Under the pieces are notes generated by a model. The model searched no databases, was not told the origin of the DNA, and saw only the letters and a list, made by a program, of their open reading frames with translations. This document shows, piece by piece, positions 23,868-32,544 of a DNA stretch of 64,000 nucleotides. The stretch spans positions 1 through 64,000 of the forward strand of contig NZ_JASBRI010000001.1 of the NCBI RefSeq assembly GCF_030149515.1, written 5' to 3'. How positions within the stretch are numbered: the first letter of the stretch is position 1; each line of letters opens with the position of its first letter. The DNA is from Maricaulis sp. (GTDB lineage: Bacteria; Pseudomonadota; Alphaproteobacteria; Caulobacterales; Maricaulaceae). The position numbers and the translations under genes are program-made.

Positions 23868-24964
23868 TCGCCCAGATCTTCGATAGCTGCCTGCACGCCC
23901 GGGCGGACGGACTCGATCCGCCCGTCATTCACCCCGGCCACCATGGCCCGGTTTCCGGCGGGATCTATCTGCATGATCACCAGCCACATCGTGTTCGATC
24001 CCCCGTGCATCATCAGCCCGTCGCGCACGGCCCAGCCCATCGCGTAGTCGCCGCCGAATGGCGGTGTGTGCAGGATCGCCCAGCTCTCCGCCGACAGATA
24101 ATCCGTCGCCTCGCCGCGTGCCCCGGCCAGATGCATGTCGAGATAACGGGCGAGATCGGCCATGGACGCGTGCACCGTCCCGGCGGGTCCCATCACGGGC
24201 GGGTTGTCGGCCCTCGGTCCCGGCGCAACGGCGTTGAGACCGCCGATCAGCCCCGGCCGGTGGCCGCGCGGCTGATCGATGCGGCCGGCGCGTCCCGGTG
24301 CGCCGAAGCCCGCCGTCTCCATGCCCAGCGGATCGAAGACCTCACGCCGGATCAGTGTCTCCCAGTCTTCGCCTGTGGCCTGTTCCAGCATGGCTCCGGC
24401 CACGACATAGCCGGCGTTGGAATACCCGAACCCGGATTCGGGCTCCACCTGGGCGGCGTGCATCAGTACGGTTTCGGCGTATGCCAGGCGCTGATCGGGG
24501 CGCGGGGCTCCGTCGCCCTGCAGGGCGAAACCCATCAGGGCCACCATGCCGGCATTGGCCGGCAGACCCGCCCGGTGGCTGAGAAGATGGCGGAAGGTGA
24601 GATCGCGGTAATCGGGATGGATGTCCCCGATGGCGCCGCCAAGGTGCTGGCCGATCGTATCGTCCCAGCCGACGATGCCGCGTTCCGCCAGCCGAGCCAC
24701 CAGGGTCGCCGTCATTGACTTGGTGTTCGATCCGATATGCCAGAGATCGCCCGGCGCAATGGCGGCCTCCTCGCCAAGCGCCCGTACCCCGGCGGTTCCG
24801 ACACGCAGCGTATCCGCCTCCCACAGCATGACGGCCGCACCCGGCGAACCGGCGGCGGCGCGAAGCGTTTCGGCGATGCCGGCCAGTACGGCATCCTCGG
24901 CGACGGGCCGTGCGGCCTGCGCCGAGACGATCTGAACCGTCGCGAGAAACAGCGTTGCGAGCAT
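23864..24964 (-). CDS. Serine hydrolase, class C beta-lactamase family
   Basis: 366 residues with a signal peptide (MLATLFLATVQIVSA, cleavage near AQA). Catalytic motifs of the AmpC/EstB fold are present: SNTKSM (SxxK, near residue 92), YSNAGY (YxN) and MHGGSN (HxG). Members include penicillin-binding DD-peptidases, esterases and beta-lactamases; sequence alone does not decide, and resistance should not be assumed. GGGAGGG is 5 bases before ATG 24964. It sits head to head with the cobalamin adenosyltransferase gene, 48 bp apart, inside an otherwise conserved neighbourhood. Confidence 0.87.
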   Translation of the reverse strand: MLATLFLATVQIVSAQAARPVAEDAVLAGIAETLRAAAGSPGAAVMLWEADTLRVGTAGVRALGEEAAIAPGDLWHIGSNTKSMTATLVARLAERGIVGWDDTIGQHLGGAIGDIHPDYRDLTFRHLLSHRAGLPANAGMVALMGFALQGDGAPRPDQRLAYAETVLMHAAQVEPESGFGYSNAGYVVAGAMLEQATGEDWETLIRREVFDPLGMETAGFGAPGRAGRIDQPRGHRPGLIGGLNAVAPGPRADNPPVMGPAGTVHASMADLARYLDMHLAGARGEATDYLSAESWAILHTPPFGGDYAMGWAVRDGLMMHGGSNTMWLVIMQIDPAGNRAMVAGVNDGRIESVRPGVQAAIEDLGD

Positions 24965-25012
24965 GCGGCCCTCCCTTCCCTTTCTCCCGGGCGGAGCGCT
25001 AAACAGACGGGT

Positions 25013-25588
25013 ATGGTCCGTCTGACGAAAATCTACACCCGCACCGGCGATACCGGTTCGACCCGGCTCGGCGACATGTCGCAGACAGTCAAACACGACG
25101 TGCGCGTCGACGCCTACGGGGACATCGACGAGACGAATTCCTCTATCGGGCTGGCCCGGGCTGCCCTGTCAGCCGGGCATGAACTGGATGCCGAGCTGGC
25201 GCGGATCCAGAACGACCTGTTCGATCTGGGCGCCGATCTGTGCGTGCCCGAGAGCGAGGAACCGCCGGACTTCGAACCCCTGCGCATCACCGCAGCCCAG
25301 GTTGCGCGCCTGGAAGCGACAATCGACCGGCTCAACGCCCAGCTGGAACCGCTGACATCCTTCATCCTTCCGGCCGGAGACGAAGCCTCGGCCCGCCTGC
25401 ATTTCGCCCGCACTGTCTGCCGCCGCGCAGAGCGGAAGATGTCGGCGCTCGCCGCATCGGGTGCCAGGATCAATCCGGAAGCCCTGAAATACGCCAACCG
25501 GCTGTCCGACCTGCTGTTCGTGATGGCGCGCATCGCCAATCTGGACGCGGGCGGCGATGTACTCTGGGTGCCGGGGAAGGACCGCTAG
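25013..25588 (+). CDS. Cob(I)yrinic acid a,c-diamide adenosyltransferase, PduO type
   Basis: 191 residues, one PduO/ATR domain. MVRLTKIYTRTGDTGSTRLGD holds the ATP-binding TRTGD.G.T segment, DAYGDIDETNSSIGLAR follows, and the C-terminal half has FILPAGDEASARLHFARTVCRRAER with the conserved Arg residues and LNRLSDLLF-type helix ANRLSDLLFVMAR. It makes adenosylcobalamin from cob(I)alamin and ATP. Proximity to the HIG1 gene and etfBA is a known alphaproteobacterial association. Confidence 0.93.
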   Translation: MVRLTKIYTRTGDTGSTRLGDMSQTVKHDVRVDAYGDIDETNSSIGLARAALSAGHELDAELARIQNDLFDLGADLCVPESEEPPDFEPLRITAAQVARLEATIDRLNAQLEPLTSFILPAGDEASARLHFARTVCRRAERKMSALAASGARINPEALKYANRLSDLLFVMARIANLDAGGDVLWVPGKDR

Positions 25589-25696
25589 GGCATTGTTTCC
25601 GCCACGGAAACACGGATGTGATTACGCCACGGTCGACATCGGCGCACGAATGTCTATCTCTGGGTGCGACAGTTCAGCGCAGACGGAGATTGCCGC

Positions 25697-26284
25697 ATGA
25701 CCCGCCTTCTTACCGCCACCGCCGCCCTCGCCCTTGTCGGCACCGCCGTCCAGGCCGAGCCGGTGGCGTTCGACTTCGACAAGTCGCACACCCTCATCGA
25801 AGCCAGCTGGACGCACCAGGGCTATTCAACCCAGCGTCTCCAGTTCACCGATTACGACGGCACACTGGACCTCGATCTGGACGATCCGTCCGCCTCGACG
25901 GTGGAAGTCACGTTCAACCTCGTCGACGGCATCTGGGCCGGAGCCCATCACGAGCGTTTCATCGGTCACCTGAATTCTGACGACTTCTTCGAAACCGGGG
26001 CCAATCCGACCGCCCGCTTCGTGGCCACCGGCTTCGAGACAGAGGATGGCGAAACCGGTACGATGACCGGCGAGCTGACGATGAATGGCCAGACCCATCC
26101 GGTAACTCTCGATGTCACGCTCAACAATACCGGCGAAACCAATGACGGCCGCACGAAGCTGGGCTTCACCGCGACCGGTTCGCTGATGCGGTCTGAATGG
26201 GACATGGGCTATGCCGTGCCCTACGTCTCGGACGAGATCGAGCTCTTCATCTCGACAGAACTCGTGTCGGCTGCGGCGGAATAA
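25697..26284 (+). CDS. YceI family periplasmic protein
   Basis: 195 residues with a signal peptide (MTRLLTATAALALVGTAVQA). The mature protein is a complete YceI lipocalin-like barrel: VAFDFDKSHTLIEASWTHQG, HHERFIGHLNSDDFFETGANPTARF (residues about 96-120) and the GELTMNGQTHPVTL segment. YceI proteins bind isoprenoid-type ligands in the periplasm; the physiological role is generally unclear. The last residues form a short Glu/Ala tail. A UUCG-loop hairpin follows the stop. Confidence 0.92.
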   Translation: MTRLLTATAALALVGTAVQAEPVAFDFDKSHTLIEASWTHQGYSTQRLQFTDYDGTLDLDLDDPSASTVEVTFNLVDGIWAGAHHERFIGHLNSDDFFETGANPTARFVATGFETEDGETGTMTGELTMNGQTHPVTLDVTLNNTGETNDGRTKLGFTATGSLMRSEWDMGYAVPYVSDEIELFISTELVSAAAE

Positions 26285-26613
26285 GCTCAACGGACAAGAA
26301 CCGCAGGGCAAGGCGTGCCCGTTCGCGGGCACGCTCTTCGATCGTCCTCTTTCGGCATAAGAAAAACATACTCAAAAATCGAAACGTGGCCCGCAGCGTC
26401 GAACAAGAGATAGATTTGACGCCCACTTAGGCCACGCATCCCGTTTCATCTTCGGTCACGGCCGCCATACCGCAAACAATACCGCAGCTGCGAATTGACG
26501 CACGCGTAAGCCAGCTGGACGCATTGACTTACCGCACGCGCGAAGGCAGGTTCGCGGCCTATTCTTTGTAGGTGCGCAGATCATTCCAGCGCGCGGCCAA
26601 CCGGAGCCCCAGC
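26285..26613 (+). promoter_or_regulatory. 329-bp gene-free region upstream of etfBA
   Basis: It begins with the yceI terminator-like hairpin (26313-26334). An A-rich patch follows (26350-26390), then three TTGAC copies (at about 26416, 26495 and 26524), one with CGCGTAAG and one with CTTACCGC nearby, forming an imperfect dyad around the palindrome CCAGCTGG (26511-26518). This probably contains the etf promoter, but I cannot place a convincing -35/-10 pair. No open reading frame in it looks like a gene. Confidence 0.35.
26313..26334 (+). terminator. UUCG-loop hairpin after yceI
   Basis: GCGTGCCCG (26313-26321), loop TTCG, CGGGCACGC (26326-26334): a perfect 9-bp stem 28 bases after the yceI stop. 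It is followed by a pyrimidine-rich TCTTCG rather than a clean T-run, so termination is likely but not certain. Confidence 0.55.
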
Positions 26614-27363
26614 ATGAAGATTCTCGTCCCCGTCAAACGGGTCGTCGATTACAACGTGAAGGTCCGCGTGAAGCCCGATCAGACGGGTGTCGACCTTGCC
26701 AATGTCAAGATGTCCATGAACCCTTTCTGCGAGATCGCCGTGGAAGAAGCGATCCGGTTGAAGGAAAAGGGCGTCGCCTCTGAAATCGTCGCCGTGTCCA
26801 TCGGCCCGGCCCAGGCGCAGGAAACCATCCGCACGGCCCTGGCGATGGGCGCCGATCGCGGCATCCTGATCGAGACCGATCAGACCGTCGAACCGCTCGC
26901 AGTCGCCAAGCTTCTCAAGGCCGTGGTCGATGAAGAAGGCCCGGAACTGGTGATGCTGGGCAAGCAGGCCATCGACGACGATGCCAACCAGACCGGCCAG
27001 ATGCTGGCCGCGCTCCTGGACTGGCCGCAGGGGACCTTCGCCTCCAAGGTCGGGATTGCCGACGGCAAGGCCACGGTGACCCGCGAGGTCGATGGCGGCC
27101 TGCAGACCCTGGCCCTGCAATTGCCGGCCGTCGTCACCACGGACCTGCGCCTGAACGAGCCGCGCTACGCCTCCCTGCCGAACATCATGAAGGCCAAGCG
27201 CAAGCCGATCGACACCAAATCGCCCGGCGATTACGGCGTCGATATCGCCAACCGCCTGGAAGTCCTCAAGGTCACCGAACCGCCCAAGCGCGAAGCCGGC
27301 ATCAAGGTGGAAAGCGTCGCCGAACTGGTCGACAAGCTGAAGAATGAAGCGGGGGTGATCTGA
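26614..27363 (+). CDS. etfB: Electron transfer flavoprotein beta subunit
   Basis: 249 residues. [20 protein letters not shown] is the typical ETF-beta start, and [41 protein letters not shown] and the adenine-binding [24 protein letters not shown] region (about 170-195) complete the domain. ETF collects electrons from acyl-CoA and other dehydrogenases and passes them to ETF-ubiquinone oxidoreductase. GGAGC lies upstream of ATG 26614. The alpha subunit follows 2 bases after the stop. Confidence 0.96.
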   Translation: MKILVPVKRVVDYNVKVRVKPDQTGVDLANVKMSMNPFCEIAVEEAIRLKEKGVASEIVAVSIGPAQAQETIRTALAMGADRGILIETDQTVEPLAVAKLLKAVVDEEGPELVMLGKQAIDDDANQTGQMLAALLDWPQGTFASKVGIADGKATVTREVDGGLQTLALQLPAVVTTDLRLNEPRYASLPNIMKAKRKPIDTKSPGDYGVDIANRLEVLKVTEPPKREAGIKVESVAELVDKLKNEAGVI

Positions 27364-27365
27364 TC

Positions 27366-28295
27366 ATGACGGTTCTCGTTATTGCCGAACACGACAATGC
27401 CGCGCTGAACGACGCCACCCGCGCTGTCGTCACCGCCGCGAAAGAGCTGGGCGGCGACATCCATGTCCTCGTCGCCGGCAAGGCCGCCTCGGCCGTGGCC
27501 GAAGCGGCCTCCAAGCTGGACGGTGTCGCCAAGGTTCTGCACGCCGAGGCCGATGCCTTCGACAAGCCCACGGCCGAAGCCATGGACGCGCTCGTCACGC
27601 CGATGATGGACGATTATGATGCTGTCCTCTCTGCCGCAACGACGATGGGCAAGAACTTCATGCCCCGCATCGCCGCGCATCTCGACGTGATGCAGATCTC
27701 CGACATCTCCGCAGTGGAAAGCGCCGATACATTCATCCGCCCGGTCTATGCCGGCAACGCCATGATGACGGTGAAGTCGTCCGACGCGAAAAAGGTCATC
27801 ACCGTGCGTCCGACGACGTTCGAAAAGGCAGGCGATGGCGGCTCGGCCTCGATCGAGGAAATCGGCGCCGGCTCGGGCCCGTTCAAGTCGGAATTCGTCT
27901 CCGAGGAACTCTCCGAGTCGGATCGTCCGGAACTGACCCAGGCCAAGATCGTCATTTCGGGCGGCCGCGGCATGCAGTCCGGCGACAATTTCCACCTGCT
28001 GGACAAGATCGCCGACAAGCTGGGCGCCGCCGTGGGCGCCTCGCGCGCGGCAGTGGATGCGGGCTTCGTGCCGAACGACTACCAGGTCGGCCAGACCGGC
28101 AAGGTCGTCGCCCCGGAACTCTACATTGCCGTGGGCATTTCCGGCGCCATCCAGCACCTGGCCGGCATGAAGGACTCCAAGGTCATCGTCGCGATCAACA
28201 AGGACGAGGAAGCGCCGATCTTCCAGGTCGCCGATTACGGTCTCGTCGCCGACCTGTTCCAGGTCCTGCCGGAACTGGACGAGGCGCTGGGCTGA
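27366..28295 (+). CDS. etfA: Electron transfer flavoprotein alpha subunit
   Basis: 309 residues. The N-terminal adenine-nucleotide-like domain (about 1-185) begins [19 protein letters not shown]. The C-terminal FAD domain has [43 protein letters not shown] and [20 protein letters not shown] (within about 195-270). It forms the FAD-carrying heterodimer with EtfB. A strong terminator ends the two-gene operon; in several relatives a 3-hydroxybutyryl-CoA dehydrogenase gene comes next, but not here. Confidence 0.97.
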   Translation: MTVLVIAEHDNAALNDATRAVVTAAKELGGDIHVLVAGKAASAVAEAASKLDGVAKVLHAEADAFDKPTAEAMDALVTPMMDDYDAVLSAATTMGKNFMPRIAAHLDVMQISDISAVESADTFIRPVYAGNAMMTVKSSDAKKVITVRPTTFEKAGDGGSASIEEIGAGSGPFKSEFVSEELSESDRPELTQAKIVISGGRGMQSGDNFHLLDKIADKLGAAVGASRAAVDAGFVPNDYQVGQTGKVVAPELYIAVGISGAIQHLAGMKDSKVIVAINKDEEAPIFQVADYGLVADLFQVLPELDEALG

Positions 28296-28318
28296 ACCCG
28301 ACGCGCCGATCGGATTGG

Positions 28319-28349
28319 AAACGCCCGGCCGAACGGCCGGGCGTTTTTG
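28319..28349 (+). terminator. Rho-independent terminator of etfBA
   Basis: AAACGCCCGGCC (28319-28330), loop GAAC, GGCCGGGCGTTT (28335-28346), followed by more T. A perfect 12-bp stem with a T5 run. On the minus strand the stem is followed by TTTCC, so it can also stop the amidohydrolase transcript. Confidence 0.9.
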
Positions 28350-28350
28350 T

Positions 28351-29757
28351 CTACTTCAGCAGAAAATGCATCAGGAGCCGGCGGCGCGTGCGCCAGGCGC
28401 CGGGTTGCCGGGCGGCCTCGCGGAGTTCTGCCAAGGCCACGGCATCGTACCAGACCCCGTCCCTCATAACGCCAGCCGGCCGGCGCAGGATCTGGAAGTC
28501 CACGCGCGGATCGGCGTCGGCCAGGACAAGGTCGGCGCGATAGCCCGGCTCGACCCTGCCCAGACGGTCCGCCAGGCCCAGCACATCGGCAGCATTGACC
28601 GTCGCGGCGCGCAGGGCTTCGTGCGGGGTCAGTCCGGCCCGCACCAGCAATTCCATTTCCCGCAATACCGACACGCCGTGCGGCGTCGCCATGATGCCCG
28701 CATCGGTGCCGACGACAAGGCGCACGCCGGCCGCATGCAATGCACCGGTGAATTCTTCATAGACTCCCTGCATGCGCGTGCGGTCTTCGTTCCGGTACGC
28801 CGTCCAGAATTCGTAGGTGTCGCGCTCGAAACCGGCCACGACCGGATTGAAACCGGTCATGTCGGCCCGCTGCAGATGGGCGCCGCGGGTCTCCACGATA
28901 CGGCTGAGGTTTTCGTGCACGACCAGCGTCGGCGACACGGTCGCGCCGGCCGCGGCGAATTCTGCTGCCAGGCGCGTCATGCCGGCGGGATCGGGATTGT
29001 CGTCCAGGCCGTGCCAGACGATCGACTCGGCATGTTCTATCGTAGCCAGACCGGCCAAGAGCGTGTGGCCGATCTCCATCGGATCAGCCGGCCGTCCCTC
29101 GACCGGGTGCCCGCTGACGCTCATCCCCAGCGCCGCCGCCTCATCGAGAACCGCCGCGAAACTCTCGCGGCTCAGATTGGAATAGACCTTGAGATGCCGG
29201 TAGCCGCGGCGATGCTGGCGCCGGACCTCCGCCCGGGCCTCGTCCGCACCGTCGACCAGGACTTGGAGGGGATTGGCATTGCGGCCGCCGCGCTCGTTGA
29301 TGATCGGTCCCGTCGACACCAGACGCGGTCCGGCGATCCGGCCGGCCTCGATGCGCCTGGCCAGACCGGGATGGAAAGGCATGCCGCCGAGATTGCGCAC
29401 GGTCGTGACGCCATGAACCAGATTGGCCGCCAGACCGGCTTCGTCGAAGATGTGCACATGCATGTCGATCAGGCCCGGCATCAGGACGCGCCCGGCCCCA
29501 TCGATTTCTTGCGTCCCTTCGGGGAGGGTACCGGTGTCCGGCACGCCCACCCCGGCAATCACGCCGTCGACGACCAGGACTGTCGTTGTCGGACCGGCCT
29601 CGGCCCGGTCCGGGTACAGAACCCGGACATTGTGGAACAGATAGGCGGAAGGAACAGCCGGCGGCGGGCGCATCGCCGCCGGCGATCCGCATGCGGTTAC
29701 GGCCAGGCAAATAACAAGGCACAGGACCGCCAGGCCCATCGACATCGAACGGCGCAT
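28351..29757 (-). CDS. Amidohydrolase family lipoprotein
   Basis: 468 residues from ATG 29757 (GGGAG 7 bases upstream). The lipobox LAVTAC with Cys23 places it in the envelope. Metal-dependent amidohydrolase fold of the imidazolonepropionase/prolidase-like group: His100 and His102 (DMHVH), a Lys in HLKVYSN that may be carboxylated, SGHPVEG, IEHAES and the terminal metal Asp in GTDAGI. Such lipoproteins hydrolyse dipeptides, cyclic amides or organophosphate-like esters; the substrate is unknown here. An AraC-type regulator lies upstream in the same direction, separated by a perfect palindrome. Confidence 0.88.
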   Translation of the reverse strand: MRRSMSMGLAVLCLVICLAVTACGSPAAMRPPPAVPSAYLFHNVRVLYPDRAEAGPTTTVLVVDGVIAGVGVPDTGTLPEGTQEIDGAGRVLMPGLIDMHVHIFDEAGLAANLVHGVTTVRNLGGMPFHPGLARRIEAGRIAGPRLVSTGPIINERGGRNANPLQVLVDGADEARAEVRRQHRRGYRHLKVYSNLSRESFAAVLDEAAALGMSVSGHPVEGRPADPMEIGHTLLAGLATIEHAESIVWHGLDDNPDPAGMTRLAAEFAAAGATVSPTLVVHENLSRIVETRGAHLQRADMTGFNPVVAGFERDTYEFWTAYRNEDRTRMQGVYEEFTGALHAAGVRLVVGTDAGIMATPHGVSVLREMELLVRAGLTPHEALRAATVNAADVLGLADRLGRVEPGYRADLVLADADPRVDFQILRRPAGVMRDGVWYDAVALAELREAARQPGAWRTRRRLLMHFLLK

Positions 29758-29830
29758 CGTGAACTCCCGTTTCGCGCTGGTACGAGGTGCAGACAACGTC
29801 GGCCAGGACTGCCCGTCGTCCGGTATCCGG

Positions 29831-29848
29831 ATTCCGGACGTCCGGAAT
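29831..29848. promoter_or_regulatory. 18-bp perfect palindrome between the AraC regulator and amidohydrolase
   Basis: ATTCCGGACGTCCGGAAT is perfectly self-complementary and abuts the regulator's stop codon. The motif TCCGG occurs four times between about 29819 and 29845 at 7-8 base intervals. It could be an operator for the amidohydrolase promoter, or a hairpin (7-bp stem, ACGT loop) at the regulator's 3' end without a T-run. Confidence 0.4.
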
Positions 29849-30892
29849 TCAGCGCACCGCGTTCAGCCGGTCGAAGTAGGCGGACGGGGTCAGCCCGGTT
29901 TCTCGCTTGAACACGGCATTGAACACGGATTTGGAACTGAAGCCCGCCGTATAGGCGATATCCAGCAGGGAGGAGCCGTCGCCTCCCCCGGCCCTGGCCT
30001 GGAGCAGCGCCTTAACATCCTCGATGCGCAGGGCATTGATGTAGTCGTTGAAATTGCGGCCCGTCGCCGCCTTGATCGTTTCCGATACAGCACGTTCGCT
30101 GAGCCCGCAGGCCGCCGCGACCTCGGCCCGGGTCAGGCGCGGCTCGCTGTAGAGTGCATCGCGCCGCACTGTCTCGTCCAGCCGGGCAAAGCAGGAGGCA
30201 TCGCGCCCGCTATCCGGTTCGGCCGCCAGCGCATCGCCATCCAGCCCCTCGAAGAGGGATTGCCGCCGGATCGCCAGCACGATCAGGATCACGGTCATGA
30301 CAAGCGAGATCGACAGCGAGAGAAAATAGGCGTCATGCGAGAGCAGCCAGGGCCAGCGCGTTTGCGCCCAGGCGAAGTCCATGCGGAACAGGTCGAACAC
30401 CTCGTCGGCCAGGAAAGCCGCGACCACACCATAGATCCAGAACATGCGAATTCCGCGTGCGTCAGAGCGCTGCCGGCGGCTGGCCAGGTGAAAACGGTGC
30501 ACCAGCCAGACCGCTGCGGTGGAGTAGGCCATCAGACTGATGCGGGCTGCCAGTTCGACCAGTCCGAGCAGGCTTCCGGTGAGCATCAGTCCGGCAAGGA
30601 AGGGCACGGCGTGCGGCCAGTCGCGCCAATGCAGTGAAGCACCACGGAAGATCAGGCCGCGGGTCAGCAGAAAAAAGAGCGGTGGATAGGCCAGGCGGAA
30701 GGCCGGAGTGACAAGCCATACATCGCGAAAGCCGGCTGTCTCCTCAAGAAAGTTGAAGACCATCCAGAGAACCGCCATCGCCATCAGCGCCGCCAGGGCC
30801 CGCAGGCGCGGCCGCGTCACGGTCAGGACGAAGCCGAGCATGCCGATGGCGATCAGGGCGATCTGGACGAGATTGACCGGGGCAAGCGTCAT
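29849..30892 (-). CDS. Membrane-anchored AraC family transcriptional regulator
   Basis: 347 residues. The N-terminal two-thirds contains about six to seven hydrophobic helices (for example VQIALIAIGMLGFVLTV, LALMAMAVLWMVF-type and SLSISLVMTVILIVLAI). The C-terminal part (about 245-347) is an AraC DNA-binding domain with LTRAEVAAACGLSERAVSETI and DIAYTAGFSSKSVFNAVFKRETGLTPSAY (ending near 340). This architecture senses a signal in or across the inner membrane while binding DNA. The amidohydrolase downstream is the natural candidate target. Ligand unknown. Confidence 0.87.
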   Translation of the reverse strand: MTLAPVNLVQIALIAIGMLGFVLTVTRPRLRALAALMAMAVLWMVFNFLEETAGFRDVWLVTPAFRLAYPPLFFLLTRGLIFRGASLHWRDWPHAVPFLAGLMLTGSLLGLVELAARISLMAYSTAAVWLVHRFHLASRRQRSDARGIRMFWIYGVVAAFLADEVFDLFRMDFAWAQTRWPWLLSHDAYFLSLSISLVMTVILIVLAIRRQSLFEGLDGDALAAEPDSGRDASCFARLDETVRRDALYSEPRLTRAEVAAACGLSERAVSETIKAATGRNFNDYINALRIEDVKALLQARAGGGDGSSLLDIAYTAGFSSKSVFNAVFKRETGLTPSAYFDRLNAVR

Positions 30893-30937
30893 GCCTGCAG
30901 ACTAGCGATTGCCGCCCGCTTGCCTAGAGGCGCCCGG

Positions 30938-31258
30938 TTACGCAGTCCAACCTCGAAACTCGCGGTATTCCTCCAGCTGGGAGACTGCGGTCTGGAAGCG
31001 CTCCGCATCGGGACGATCATAGGCCTGGTGCAGCGTTGCGATCAGATGGATCGGAGCCGTTTCGAACGCTCCGGCACTACGGGCCGCGTCAAACCTGTCC
31101 CGGCCGATCTCGCGGCCCGCCGCCAGCGCGCCGATATTCTGCCGGGCCTCGTCGACAGTCAGATTGACCGCTTCTCGCAGGCGCTGCGCAGCCCGGCGCT
31201 TCTGACCGTAGAGATAGGCCAGAACCGCCAGTATCGCGATCAGGACGAAAAGCACCAT
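30938..31258 (-). CDS. Small membrane-anchored protein of unknown function
   Basis: 106 residues. One N-terminal transmembrane helix (MVLFVLIAILAVLAYLYG) is followed by a basic, helical cytoplasmic part with QRLREAVNLTVDEARQNIG, HLIATLHQAYDRPDAER and an aromatic C-terminus (EYREFRGW). No family is recognised. It starts 12 bases after the phytase stop and is therefore probably translated from the same message. Confidence 0.65.
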   Translation of the reverse strand: MVLFVLIAILAVLAYLYGQKRRAAQRLREAVNLTVDEARQNIGALAAGREIGRDRFDAARSAGAFETAPIHLIATLHQAYDRPDAERFQTAVSQLEEYREFRGWTA

Positions 31259-31270
31259 GGATCAAAAAAC

Positions 31271-32305
31271 CTATTCGGCGTCCTGCGGTGTGTCGAGAAT
31301 CGCCATTACCGAGCGCAGGTCGACGAATTTGAAGTTCTGCCCGCCGGTATCGTTCTCGTCATCCTGGACGACAAGGATACCCCCCGGGAAATGCGCGCCG
31401 AGATTGGCGACCGAAATGTCGAGACCGTCGGTGTGGGTCACGGCGTCCGTCGCGCCGTCGGCGATGCGAAAGCGGGTTACAAAGGCGTGCGTCTCCAGAT
31501 CGTAGACGGCATAGGCATTGTCGCCCTGGCTGGAGACGACCAGCCAGCCGCCGGTTTCCCCGCGTGGCAGCAGGGCCGCGCCTTCGGCATCGGCCGTGAT
31601 CTCTCCGTCGCCGGTCACCGCAATCTGCTGCGGCACAGCCGGATCCGTCGGCTCCGCCCCGACGGTCCAGACGCCGACGGTTTCCTCGTTCATGTAGAGC
31701 TGGCCGGTGCGATCGTCGGCTACACAGCCCTCGGCGATCGTGCCCAGCGGGATGCGGCGCACTTCCTCCAGCGTCACGGCCGCGCCGTCCCAGCCGACGC
31801 GCGACTGCACGAAAGTGCCGGGCTCCTTGTCCGACACGAAGGCGTACAGACTGTTGTCGCGCGGACTGCGATAGAGACAGAAACCGTAGGGCTCGGTCAC
31901 GTCGACGGGCACGGCGCCGGCATAGGTGACCGCGCGGCTGTCCGGATCGATGAAGAAGAACGCAATGCCGATATTCGACCGGTCCGAGGCCGCCGCGATG
32001 TCGACCGTCCGGCCGTTCAGCGCGAAACCGTGGCGGACATCGACATTGTTCAGCCGCCCTTCCGGCAGATAGGCATGCTCGGCGCCATCCATCGTGTAGA
32101 CATAGATGCCATTGTCCTTGTCGGTGCCGAAGACGAGGCTGTCGGACGGATTCGCCGCCACCCAGACCGCAGGGTCGTCGGCAGCATCGCCGGTGCCGGC
32201 CACGCTGGCCGTCTCCAGCTGGGCCTCGATCTCGACGGCACGCAGGCCCTGGCTGCAGGCGGCCAACCCCGTGACAAGCGTCGCGATTGCGGCAATCCGT
32301 TTCAT
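31271..32305 (-). CDS. Beta-propeller phytase, lipoprotein
   Basis: 344 residues. Lipobox LVTGLAAC (Cys17). The beta-propeller phytase signatures follow: DDPAVWVAANPSDSLVFGTDK, LNNVDVRHGF, VDIAAASDRS, DVTEPYGFCLY, the acidic IAEGCVADDRTGQLYMNEE and late DGLDI and QDDEND, which supply the calcium-binding acidic residues (all segments lie within 43-330). It releases phosphate from phytate using calcium, in the envelope. GGAGGG precedes ATG 32305. It diverges from a large TonB receptor, a known genomic partnership of such phytases. Confidence 0.92.
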   Translation of the reverse strand: MKRIAAIATLVTGLAACSQGLRAVEIEAQLETASVAGTGDAADDPAVWVAANPSDSLVFGTDKDNGIYVYTMDGAEHAYLPEGRLNNVDVRHGFALNGRTVDIAAASDRSNIGIAFFFIDPDSRAVTYAGAVPVDVTEPYGFCLYRSPRDNSLYAFVSDKEPGTFVQSRVGWDGAAVTLEEVRRIPLGTIAEGCVADDRTGQLYMNEETVGVWTVGAEPTDPAVPQQIAVTGDGEITADAEGAALLPRGETGGWLVVSSQGDNAYAVYDLETHAFVTRFRIADGATDAVTHTDGLDISVANLGAHFPGGILVVQDDENDTGGQNFKFVDLRSVMAILDTPQDAE

Positions 32306-32544
32306 CCTGTCCCTCCAAACCACGGCCTGTCTGCGCATAGCACGGCCGGACGGCCGCAACATGCCCGCAATCATGACACTTCATTTACGAAGTGATGCAG
32401 TTTCGCATCGTCACAAATTTTACATGCGAATGATATGGAAGTGCAGCGCCGGCGTCATCAACCTGTCGTCACTCCACCCCCATAGAGGCGCCGACTTTGC
32501 CCGTTCGGGCCAAGCGATACGTGCATCCTTTCAGGGGGACTAAC
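32306..32544. promoter_or_regulatory. Phytase/TonB receptor divergent control region with several dyads
   Basis: The 239-bp region has CACTTC-ATTTAC-GAAGTG (32377-32394), GATGC-N6-GCATC (32394-32409) and TTCGCAT-N15-ATGCGAA (32402-32430) packed together, an arrangement that looks like operator sequence. I looked for tandem Pho-box half-sites and found only one ATGACA (32373-32378). No open reading frame of interest is present. Confidence 0.4.

Noticed and set aside
26524..26565. TTGACT and TATTCT as the etf promoter
   Set aside because: The spacer would be 30 bp, far from the 16-18 bp needed.
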